Source of the DNA: Lycium barbarum
Taxonomy: Eukaryota > Streptophyta > Magnoliopsida > Solanales > Solanaceae
DNA: 64,000 nucleotides
NCBI RefSeq assembly: GCF_019175385.1
Contig: NC_083346.1
Coordinates: forward strand, 87,248,543 to 87,312,542
Direction of reading: 5' to 3'
The notes under the pieces were generated by a model. It searched no databases. It was given only the letters and a program-made list of their open reading frames with translations, and was not told the origin of the DNA. A program made the translations under genes and the position numbers. Each line of letters starts with the position of its first letter. Position 1 is the first letter of the stretch. Shown one piece after another: positions 36,354 through 46,935 of this stretch.

Positions 36354-37353
36354 GTGTCTGATAAAATTTCTCATGCACCTGTTGAAAGAAATAATGAAAT
36401 TACTCCTAATGAGGAACTGAGAAGGAGCAAAAGGCCTAGGAAGGAATATTTTTCTTATGGAAATTATTTTCAAACTTTTCTTGTCGATAATAAACCATCA
36501 AACTATTTTGAAGCTATATCTTCTTCTGATGCAAAATTTTGGAAAGAGGCAACAAAAATGGAAATTGATTCTATCATGAAAAATAATACATGATTTTTAA
36601 CTGATTTACCTCCTGGTGCAAAACCTATTAGTTGTAAATGGATTTTCAAAAAGAAGCTTAATCCTGATGGTTCTATGGATAAATATAAAGCTCGTTTAGT
36701 TGCAAAAGGATTTTCTCAAAAGCAAAATATTGATTATATGGATACATTTGCACCAGTGACTAGAATTTCTTCTATTCGAGTTTTAATTGTCTTAGCATCA
36801 ATTCACAAGCTTTTTATCCATCAAATGGATGCAAAAATAGCTTTCTTAAATGGTGATTTAGAAGAAGAGATTTATATGGTTCAACCTGAGGGATGTGTAG
36901 CTTCCGGACAAGAAAATAAAGTTTGTAAATTAATGAAATCATTTTATGGCCTTAAGCAAGCTCCTAAACAGTGGCATGAGAAATTTGATCAAGCCTGAAG
37001 AAGACGGGTTTTCTTCTGTTGAGGTGGATAAATGTGTTTATAATAATGTGGTAGACAATGATTATGTGATATGCTTATATGTTGATGACATGCTCATATT
37101 TGGCACAAATTTATATATTGTGGAAAGTACCAAATTATTTTTGTCTACTAATTTCAATATGAAAGATCTGGGTAAAGTAAATATGATATTAGGAGTTAAA
37201 GTTATAAGGAGTGATGACAATATATTGTTGTCACAAGAACATTATGTGGAGAGACTTCTTAAGAAATTTGAATGTTTTGAGGTGACACCTGTGACCACTC
37301 CTTATGATGTTAACTCTCAATTGAAAAACAATAATGGTGACCCAGTTGCATAG
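36354..37353 (+). pseudogene. Copia reverse transcriptase, interrupted
   Basis: The upstream linker with RRSKRPRKEYFSYG (near 36422) leads to a TGA at 36591-36593. RT blocks: CKWIFKKKLNPDGS, YKARLVAKGFSQK, FAPVTRISSIR, QMDAKIAFLNGDLEEEIYM and FYGLKQAPKQWHEKF. A short frameshift near 36998 follows, and then the catalytic LYVDDMLIFG near 37076-37105. The frame ends in TAG at 37351-37353. The YVDD site is intact. Confidence 0.9.
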
Positions 37354-38043
37354 TCTAAATATGCGCAGATTAGTGGGAGTCTGATGCATTTAATGAATTT
37401 TACAAGGCTTGATATAGCCTATGTTGTGTGTAGACTGAGTACATATACTCATAATCCTAATCATGAGCATTTGTCTGCATTAATTAGACTGATGAAATAT
37501 TTGAGAGGAACCATGAATTATGGTATCTTGCATGGTGGATTTCCTTTTACTTTAGAAGGGTATTGTGATGCAACCTGGATCTCTGATTCAGACGAGACAA
37601 AATTCACTAGTGGCTATGTGTTCACCCTTGGTGGGGGTGCAATATAGTGGAAATCAGCTAAGCAGACGATCATTGCTAGATCGACTATAGAGTCAGAGTT
37701 TGTAACTCTGGAGTTAGCTGGTTCTGAGGCTGAGTGGCTAAGAATTTTCTTAGCGAATATCCCTTTAATAAAGGATGAGTTGCCTCTTGTGTTTATGCAT
37801 TGTGATTGTCAAGCGACAATAGCTATTGAAAAGAATAAATCTTATAATTGTAAGAGCAGACACATGAAATTGAGACATGATGTCGTTAAATAGTTGTTGA
37901 GAGATGGAATAATTTCCATTAATTATGCGAAGTCAGAAGTGAATTTGGCCGATCCTCTGACTAAACCTGTGGGAAGAAAATTAATTCTTCAAACCTCAAG
38001 AGAGATGGGGTTAAGGCCATATGATTGTCAATATAGATGGTAA
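37354..38043 (+). pseudogene. Copia RNase H, interrupted
   Basis: Begins with YAQISGSLMHLMNFTRLDIAY and GYCDATWISDSDETKFTSGY (about 37555-37620). It has a TAG near 37645 before WKSAKQT, then STIESEFVTLE and HMKLRHD, a further TAG near 37891, and ends with NLADPLTKPVGRK and a TAA at 38041-38043. These are the standard Copia RNase H blocks in order. Confidence 0.88.
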
Positions 38044-38561
38044 CCCAACCTATGTGATTGGAGATCCCATGAAGTAGGTTCATATGGGTAATAACAAATC
38101 GATATTGACTCTGCGCACTTAAAGAGAGTGTTTGAACTGCTACTAATTGTGAGGATGAGTTATTAACTCTTAATGAATTCATAGTCCTTATGGATGGTAT
38201 ATTTAAAGCAGTGTACACTTGATGAATTCACCTATATGAGAGTGGAGTAGAGCCGCTCCTATCAGACGTTGACCTAGTCTCTAGAGCTCGCATGAATAAC
38301 CACGCACGCGCATGGCCTAGGGCTCAAAACCGCGTTGAACAGCAAAATTATGGATTCGAAATGTGACTGATAAAGTCTTTGACTTACAATAAGAATTATT
38401 GGTTCATAGAAATTTTATATTTCACCAGTAGTTCTATAAGTTAAATTTTATCGGTATAAGTTTGGTTCATAGCCCAAAAGGCCCCAAACCTACTGCATTT
38501 CAGACAAGCAAATTCAGCAAGTTTTACATTTTTTCTAAAAATATTTGAAATAATGGGGGAC
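38044..38561 (+). other. Copia 3' untranslated region and polypurine tract
   Basis: No coding sequence. It ends in AATGGGGGAC (38552-38561) immediately before the 3' LTR that starts TGTAGTG at 38562; this is the polypurine tract. Confidence 0.8.
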
Positions 38562-38727
38562 TGTAGTGTATTTCAAATATTTTTGATACTTGGCATATTT
38601 TAAATATGTTGACACTTGGCAATGATGACCAAGTGTCTTATGCTTAATATCGCAATGTCATGGATGAGTCATAATACACTTTTCATGTGTTGAAAACATT
38701 CTTTAGCCTTTAAATAGACACTCTCTT
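38562..38727 (+). repeat. 3' LTR of the Copia element, left part
   Basis: Matches 34180-34350 of the 5' LTR up to the TATA region, then stops at CACTCTCTT, the duplicated insertion target. Confidence 0.9.
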
Positions 38728-38894
38728 GGAAAAATTAGCTATATGTGACCTTTTAGTTGTGAAATTAGTATAGGTGACTCATAGGGACCACTTGAAAGCA
38801 AAATCCAATTAAATTTGAGATTAAGAAAATTGGGGTCCAAAATGTATTTTTTTCAAACTTCTTAATCTTTTACAAATATAAAAAGACCCCAACT

Positions 38895-39905
38895 TAATGC
38901 AAAAAATCCACCATTTTTTTTTTAAAGAAAAAGTTTTGAATTTTTTATTTGCTTTTTCATCAGTCATCCCCCTTCCTCCTCGCACCCCTCCCCACAAAAA
39001 AAAAATGATTTTTTTTTATTTTCTTTTTCAACAGCCACCCCTTTCTCCTCCTCCCACCCTCCCCCCTGCCCCCTCCCCCCATTTGTTTTTTAAATTTTGA
39101 TTTTCTTTATTTGTTTTTCATCCCCCTCCTCCTCCTCCCAACCCTCCCCCTCCACCCCCCCCCCCCCACCCCAAAAAAAGAGTAAAAAAGAAATATAGAT
39201 TTTTTTTCACCAGCCCCACTCCTCCTCCTCCCACCCCTTCCCCCATAATTATTTTTTAATTTTGATTTTCTTTATTTGTTTTTTTCACCCCATCTCCTCC
39301 TCCCCCTGCCTCCCTCCCCCCCCCCCCCCCCTCCCGATTTTTTTTTTAATTTTAATTTTTTTATCAGCCTCCACTCCTCCCCCCCCCCCACCCCCACCCC
39401 CTTTTTTAAATATTTTTTTTATTTTCTTTTTTAAAAAAAATTGATTATTTTTACCAGCCCCTACTCCTCTTCCTCGCCCCCAATTTTTTTTTAAAAAAAA
39501 ATATTTTAATTTTCTTTATTTGTTTTTTCACCCCCCCCCCCTCCTCCTCCCCCAAACCTCCCCCCCCCCCCCCCCCCCCCCAATTTGCTTTTTAAAATTT
39601 GAAAAGTTTTTCTTTTTGTTTTTTTGCACCCCCCCCCCCCCCCCTTCCGGAAAAAAATTATTTTGAAAAAAAAAAAGTTTTGAAAATTTTTATTTTATTG
39701 CACCCCCCCCCCCCCCCCACCAAAATAACTTTTCTTGAAAAGAAGTTTTGATTTTTTTTTTTTGGTTTCTTACTTGCCCCACCCAACCCAAAAAAATTAA
39801 TTGTGTTTAAAAATAGAAGTTTTGAAAAGATTTTATTTATGATTTTTTGCAACCGCCCCCCCCCCCCCCCCCCCCCCCCTCGCCCTCCCTCCAAAAAAAA
39901 TCTTG
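38895..39905. repeat. Left arm: C-rich low-complexity tract
   Basis: Repeated units of a C-run (up to about 20 C), CTCCTCCTCCC and an ATTTTTTATTTTCTTT-like spacer, roughly 80-120 bp each, for about 1 kb. It is mirrored as a G-rich tract at 59757-60545. The bottom strand is G-rich. Confidence 0.9.
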
Positions 39906-40077
39906 AAAGGAAGTTTTGAATTTATTTATTTTTGGGTTTAGGAAAAGTTCTGGATAAAATCCAGGTTGTTGTTGTTATGTGTTTGTAGTGAAATAGATGG
40001 TTTTTCTGTTATTGTCCTGGTTTGGTTTAGGGTTTAGGAAAATATATCCAACAAATAGTTTTTTTATTCTTGTCCTG

Positions 40078-40660
40078 GTATTTATCTGGTTCTATTTGTA
40101 GAAGATAACCAACAGATTTGTAGTTGTTGCAACAAATTCTACATTTTTTGCAACAAGTAGACAATCTGTTGCAACGACTCACTAATCTATTGGACATAGC
40201 TTCAGTTATTTGCTTCTGTTTGTAGAAGATATCCAACAGATTTTTAGTTGTTGCAACAAGTTCTACACTTGTTGTAACAAATAGACGATTGTTGCAACAA
40301 CTACAAATCTGTTGGACATAGCTTCAGTTATTTGCTTCTGTTTGTAGAAGATATCCAACAGATTTTTAGTCGTTGCAACAAGTTCTACATTTGTTGTAAC
40401 AAGTAGACAATCTGTTGCAACAACTACAAATCTGTTGGACATAGCTTCAGTTATTTGGTTCTGTTTGTAGAAGATATCCAATAGATTTTTAGTTGTTACA
40501 ACAAGTTCTACACTTATTGTAAGAAGTAGACAATCTATTGCAACAACTACAAATCTGTTAGACATAGCTTCAGTTATTTGGTTCTGTTTGTAGAGGATAT
40601 CCTACAGAGTTGTAATTGTTGCAACAAGTTCTACACTTGTTGCAACAAGTAGACAATTTA
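40078..40660. repeat. Left arm: ~123-bp tandem repeat with TTGTTGCAACAA core
   Basis: TTCAGTTATTTG recurs at about 40201, 40323, 40446 and 40570, giving a period of 122-124 bp. Each unit holds GTTGCAACAAG and ACAACTACAAATCTGTTGGA words in both orientations. The same unit appears inverted at 59400-59600. Confidence 0.9.
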
Positions 40661-40665
40661 TTTAT

Positions 40666-40866
40666 GAATCAGCAAATTTTGAGGAAAGATATAGTCAAAT
40701 GAGCAGCCAAACTGACAATCAATCCTCAAAAAGAGATGAAGAACAGAGCCAAGAAGCAGTATATACAAATGAAGAAAGTGAAGAAGAACTAGAAGATGAA
40801 GAACCTGATGATGGAAATGAAGGAGATGAAGCATATCAAGGAAATCTGCTACACCCCAGAAGGTAG
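40666..40866 (+). CDS. Small acidic open reading frame, possible exon remnant
   Basis: An open frame of 66 codons ends in TAG at 40864-40866; the first ATG is at 40699 (55 codons). The product would be highly acidic (NEESEEELEDEEPDDGNEGDE near the middle) with a basic end HPRR. Its composition and normal codon use contrast with the repeats on both sides. The frame is open upstream of the ATG into the repeat array, so it may be a last exon whose earlier exons are gone. I do not recognise a family. It could be the acidic tail of the element's former protein or a captured host fragment. Expression is unproven. Confidence 0.35.
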   Translation, partial: ESANFEERYSQMSSQTDNQSSKRDEEQSQEAVYTNEESEEELEDEEPDDGNEGDEAYQGNLLHPRR

Positions 40867-41044
40867 TTGCTGAACAAATTATTACTTAAGTTGTGGTATT
40901 TGAAGGTTGTTGAACAATTTCTGTTTTTCTTTTTCTTTTTGTCCTTTATGTTATTTGTGAATGATGTTTATGAACTTATTTATTTTGATTAGTTGTGGTA
41001 ATTGGAGCCAAGATGGCTGTTGAACAATTTCTATTTATGAACTT

Positions 41045-41814
41045 ATTTATTTTGCTTACTAATTGTTGCAATAGATGCATACAGTAGAATTGCTTAGTTG
41101 CTTAGTTTTTGCAACAAATTACTCACCTTGTTGGAAAAAATCAAACAATTGCTTAAATTATTGTAAAAAATAAAAAATATGTCGCAACAGATGAGTTAAT
41201 TGTTGCAACAGATCATACACATGTTGAAGAAGTTACAACAAGTTACTAATCTGTTTCAACAGATAGATCAGTTTAAACAAGTCACTAATCTGTTTAGACA
41301 AGTTGCCTAAATGATTGCAACAGATCATACAATTGTTAAAGAAGTTGCAACAAGTTACTAATCCGTTCCAACAAATAACTAATCTGTTTAGAAAAATTGC
41401 ATAAATGATTGCAACAGATCATACAGTTGTTGAACAAGTTGCCACAAGTTACTAATTCGTTCCAACAAGTAACTAATTTGTTTAAACAAGTTACTAATAT
41501 ATTTAGACAAGTTTCCTAAATGATTGCAACAGATCATACAGTTGTTGAAGAAGTTGCAACAAATTACTAATCTGTTTCAACAAGTTACTAATCCGTTCCA
41601 ATAAGTAACTAATCCGTTTAAACAAGTTACTAATCTGTTGCAACAGATAGTACAGTTGTGGAAGAAGTTGCAACAAATTACTAATCTGTTTCAACAAGTT
41701 ACTAATTTGTTCCAACAAATAACTAATCTGTTTAAACAAGTTACTAATCTGTTGCAACAGATCATACAGTTGTTGAAGAAGTTGCAACAAATTACTAATG
41801 ATTTTAGTAGATAC

Positions 41815-41815
<1 letters not shown>
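41045..41815. repeat. Array of GTTGCAACA / TTACTAATCTGTTT short repeats
   Basis: Alternating words ACAAGTTACTAATCTGTTT, CCGTTCCAACAAGT and GATTGCAACAGATCATACA repeat with a higher-order period near 120 bp (for example ATCATACAGTTGTTGAA near 41410, 41533 and 41760). It belongs to the same motif world as 40078-40660 but with a different unit. Confidence 0.85.

Positions 41816-41820
<5 letters not shown>

Positions 41821-41882
<62 letters not shown>
41821..41882. repeat. (CATA)n then (AT)n microsatellite
   Basis: Short CATA run followed by about 27 AT dinucleotides, leading into the 165-bp repeat. Confidence 0.9.
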
Positions 41883-41884
<2 letters not shown>

Positions 41885-42131
41885 ATCACTAAATATGGTT
41901 GATTTCCACTGTTTATCACTAAATATGGGTGAATCAAGTAGTTCACACCAATTCACTCCAATGATCACTCCATATAGTGCATATTGGACTTAGTTGATCA
42001 TCTATCCTAACCCAAAACGCCATCAAATTGCTTAAGTATATATATTGATCACTAAATATGATTGATTTCCATTGTTGTTTGTCACTAAATATGGGTGAAT
42101 CAAGTAGTTCACATCAATTTACTCCAATGAT
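41883..42131. repeat. ~165-bp tandem repeat, left part
   Basis: About one and a half units containing ATCACTAAATATGGGTGAAT, TAGTTCACA and TAGTGCATATTGGACTTAGT. TCACTAAATATGGG recurs at about 41915 and 42082. The array is cut at 42131 by the Ogre LTR and continues in the same orientation at 57160. Confidence 0.85.
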
Positions 42132-45100
42132 TGTTATGCCTTGTTTTTAACGGATTAAAACTAGTTCACAACTTATGACTATGTTTCCTCTAGTTTTGCA
42201 AATTTTCAGAGTCGCCACCTAATTTTATGAAATATTAGGAAAACCATTTGTAAAAACATAACTCCATTTTTTTAGTCTTTGAAACCTGTGAGATTCTAGG
42301 TAAGGGTTTTATTTCACCCCGAGGGGAAGGTGTTAAGCAACCCTCAGAGCCTATCTGAAGACAGTCTTTAAACTTAGCTTAATTAACACTAGAGGGGGAT
42401 TATTCAATTATTTATTATTACCTATTTAAAGAATTGCGAAAAAGAAACTACTCTCTCAAAACTATTTATATAAAAAGGGATTTTTAAAGTAATTACAACT
42501 ATGTGAATAAATGCATACTTATAAAGGAAGTTGTTAATGCTAATGTATGCGTGAGAAAAGTATGTATGACATTTATTTTATATAAGAATAGTATGTATAA
42601 TATAGAATAAGAAGATATATATTTTTTTTAATTAAAAAAAAATAACGTATATTTGTGATATGTATATCATGGGTAACTAAAAAATAGTTCTTCATGACAT
42701 GATAGTACTATATAGATGCATATAATGTAAAGAGAACCAAGGGAATTAATGGAAATAAGGTAGTATATGTATGGTACGTGTTAAAAAAAATAATAGCATG
42801 TGGGTACACTCATTGTAAAGGAAAGTAATTAATACGGGTTGTAAGATTATAGGCATTGGGGGTGTATATTGTTTACAAAAGAGTACATGTGTATTTTTGA
42901 AGATTTGGGTATAAATATGGTTATGGTATATAAGGACAGAATATATAATGTAGAGTATAAAAGTACATATTTTTTATGAGAAAATAACATATACATGGAA
43001 TATGTTTATCATATGTAAAAATAGTATAAAGAGGTATACTTTTAGAAATACCCGTGGAAAATATAATAATATGTATAAGTACCGTGATAGATATAGGTTC
43101 ACACATAGTGTAACGATGATTGGATGATTTAATAAAAGAATAAGATAGTATACATATATGTATATGAAAATAGAGTATGTACCTTGTAGCTCTCGTAAAA
43201 TAGCTTGAGCCACTATACTCGGGCCCTAATATAATTTCTTCATTTAGACTTAATGAATCTAACCTGTTCCGTATATTTGCATTAAATAGAAAGTGATCGC
43301 CCATAAAATATGCATCTTATCCTCTTGAAACCCCTATTTACCTCGCTCATTTTTTGTCAAAACGGATAAAAAAAATATAAAAAAGGAAACGTTGGTTAAC
43401 TTTAAAGAAGAGAAGAAAAGAAAAGAAAAGAATGAAAAAAAAAATCATCCTTATCTATTAGTTAGAAAATGTTTATAACCGGTGAAATACGCAAAGTTAA
43501 AGGGAAACCAAGATTTATATCTAAGGAAAAGTGACCAACGACAAAGTTCGGGCGTTCACGAGTTCACAAACAAGCAAGAAGCAAAATACTACAAATACAA
43601 ACTCATAAAAGATGTTAGTCAAAGGGTCCATATGACATATAATAATACAAAAGATATAAAATTTTAAGAGAGTAAGAGGGACGGGAACGCTTGACAAGAA
43701 CGAGGGTTGTTAGACACAAGCACGCGGATGCAGCTACTGTTTTTTTTTTTTCTCTGAATCTGGGCAGAATCCGGAGTTGCCTTAACTCTAAATGCTCTCA
43801 AGTGTTGCATGAAAAAGAAAAAAAAAAGAGAAGCAAAGGATAAGCAGCGATCTTAATCACAAGCACAAAACTAGTTAATGAGAATAATTACATAATCTGA
43901 AATGAAGCACGTGTCTTGCTTGGTTTCCAGAATTTACACAAGACATCTCATTTAGCTTTGGAAAGTACTTATTACAATTCATATATTTATCTCAAACATC
44001 TTTACCATTACCCATAAAACATCTTAACTTCACGATTCAAACATGAAAACGCAAGCTGGAAATTTATACAACTAAACTACTTTTATAAAATGAAGAACCT
44101 TTCAGCTGTTGGCATTCCAATATTCAAAAAGGATTCCATATTTTGTTTTAAGGTTCAAAGAGTACATAGAACTTTCAACAAAAACACAACTGTCAGACAA
44201 TATTAAGCTAACTGAAAAATAACAAACCAAACACCCATTCAATTATTGATCACCGAAGTACAAACAGATTGTTAATGCTATCTTGTAGTAACATCATGAA
44301 TTTCAATAGTTGGCTTATTTCACAGACCAATTCTCAAAGGGATTAAAAAAAAAAAACACATAACGATTCTCCCGTTAAACCCGACAGCTAGTACTACATG
44401 GACAGGTGCCTCTTTTACACCAGTTTACTTTCTCAAAGCATGACTAGAATGCCACAAAGATTGCTACAACAATAAGAGGAATTCAATATGTGATTTCCAA
44501 TAATAATCAGGTCTTAAATCCTAATCCAAAGATAACTTAACCATAACACGTTTAAGAATTTTCGAGACAGTGATAAAACAGCCTAGAAACCTTAGCAAAC
44601 TCCACATGCTTTACAAGTTTACGCTATCAATATTTTAGGGATAAGAAAAAGAAACTGAATTCGTACATGTTTAACTTCGTGAATGGATGAAGAAGAGAAG
44701 CAAACATTCTCATAGCAAACTCATTTGCTGGCTAGATTTTTAACAATCAATCATTAGAACCACAAGCTAGAGAAAACATACTTAGCACACAACGGACTTC
44801 AAAACGATGAAACAACCCATTGTTCTTTATTCAGTTTTCAACACCCTTAAATTCTAAAATCCAAACCAATTACGTCAAAAGAAGGTAGCAGGTTCATGTC
44901 TTAAAAATGTTTTTTTTTGTCCAGAACCTTAACAAAAAGAACTTCAAGTCGGAAAGCCAAAAGAGGAGTTTACGTCAAAACCAATTCCCGAACATTTTTA
45001 GAGTAAGGCATCCTATAACATAACATTTTCGAGTGTGCAGCTAGGATAGCTGATCGGGGGACCAGATATAATCACATAACTTATCTAGAAATTCAATACT

Positions 45101-46934
45101 TACTCACATACTCCAGACAATATTTTAGACGAGGGATGCAACCCCTATAGTCATGATCTCTAAATGCACAAAGTCTCAATTTTAAAAAAAAGTTTGCTGA
45201 AGATTTATTCAGAGCTTATGTTATCCTCATGTGAATGCAGGTAAACTCTTATACACTAGTGACGCACAGATATCTTATAAACAAGTTAAAAAAAATCATT
45301 AATTTGAAATACACACCAGCATACCAGCATGATAGTGGTTATGCCTTTTCGGAGACATTAAAATCCTATAGTCATGGTCCGAACACTCTATGCTCAAAAA
45401 AAATGATGGAACGTCGGTATGAACTCAATAAACAGTGGCAAATACAAATAACCATAAGTTAGCAGCGTTGAACTTCCACGAATCAGCATACAAGTTCTAC
45501 AATAAAAGAGTCCATACTAATGTAAAGGTGATGGTAATTATCAAAACACCATTTAGCGAAAAACAGAACAGTCCCTTAACGATAAAATTATTCCTCATTC
45601 GATATGTCGAAACAATACTCTCATAGGTGTTGTTAGTTATTTTTACCCCTTTCTTCTGCCTTTTTTTTTTTAATCGAAAAAGTAACTCCTTTTTTTTTTA
45701 TGTCAAAACCAGTAACAAAATTAGAATAGTAACATTTATTTTTTTTTTGAAAAAAAATCAACATAGTAACTTTTTCTCTAATCAAAATAGTAACTTTTTC
45801 CTTTATCCAAGTGATAACCTCTCTTTTCAATTATATGATATCACAATATATTCACATATTGGCTTCTACACAAAGTCACGGCATAACAGTCCTTAAGAGT
45901 ATTTGAAGAAAGAAGATATACAAAAGCGATAAAGTTACTTCAACAACTAGAAGTTTCAACTAATGCAAATTTATACAAGTCAGTGGTTTCCTTCCTAAAC
46001 GCCCTTAGTTTTTATTAGCCTTTCACATGCTGACGTTCAGGATGGCTCATCTGCTATTTTTTTTAAAACAAAAACAGACCCAAAAAATGTGCAGAACTCA
46101 AAAAATGAACCAGCCCAGATAATCAAACGACTACATGTTAATTCTGTAAACCGAGAATGAAACGAGGAGAAGTTTTCATATATGTCTAGATTCCAACTCA
46201 AAATATACTTAACAAGAATTATCCCATCACCTTAACCATGATAACATTACAAATTTCTATGGGAAAAGAAGTAGAACTGTTTTTTTTTTTTTTAAATATT
46301 TACTTGATCATACGAGAAGATAACAACAAGGGAATACCAAATCTGCATAGAAGCTCATATTACACTCTCACAAATCAGTATTTTCCCTTGTTAAATTCAT
46401 GGTTTCTATAGGTCATTTTTTTCACTGATTTATGTTAGAAATAGGAACGTCACGGACTAAAAAAAAAATGACTGAAACATAGAGTTAGCCAAGCAACGAG
46501 GTTAAACACATATTCGACGAAATTAGTCGCCTTACACTAATTTACAACAAACGAGGAGAGAACACATTCCAGCCAACCAAACCAAGTAAACGACGAGAAA
46601 TACTTGAACTACGAGAAATAGTTTTAAAATGTAGTGAAAGATGATTAATACGGTAATAAGTAGGATTAAAGGAAAGATGTCAACGCCAATATTGATATAA
46701 GAATACCAACACTATTTTTGAGTGATTTAATTGTAAAGAATGATGTTTAGTAATTTTTAATTATAAGAATATGATGTTTGGTATTTTTTACGAAACAATA
46801 AAAATGTTCTTGACTTTAGAAAAATATATCTCGAAAAATAGCGTAATAATTAGTGAAAATATTATATTTTCAAGACTAAGAAGCATAGTGAAATTAATTA
46901 AACGAAAAAGGAGGGCCAAAATTGGGTGTCCACA
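42132..46934 (-). repeat. 3' LTR of the Ogre element (4.8 kb)
   Basis: Plus-strand ends are TGTTATGCC (42132) and GTGTCCACA (46934), so on the minus strand it starts TGTGGACACCCAATTTTGG and ends GGCATAACA. AGTCGCCACCTAATTTTATG near 42212 and GAGGGGAAGGTGTTAAGCAA near 42321 are words I associate with Ogre LTRs. A gag-pol-free, AT-rich interior with short A/T runs fills the rest. The second LTR is absent, so the limits rest on the TG/CA ends, the satellite break at 42131 and the family resemblance. Confidence 0.75.
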
Positions 46935-46935
46935 G

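Noticed and set aside
41503..41946. Leu/Gln-rich frames on both strands
   Set aside because: They follow from the GTTGCAACA and TTACTAATCTGTTT repeats; similar frames open on both strands of the same array.
42921..43304. 127-codon minus-strand frame in the Ogre LTR
   Set aside because: AT-rich, Ile/Tyr/Phe-biased, overlapped by a second frame; no similarity to a known protein.
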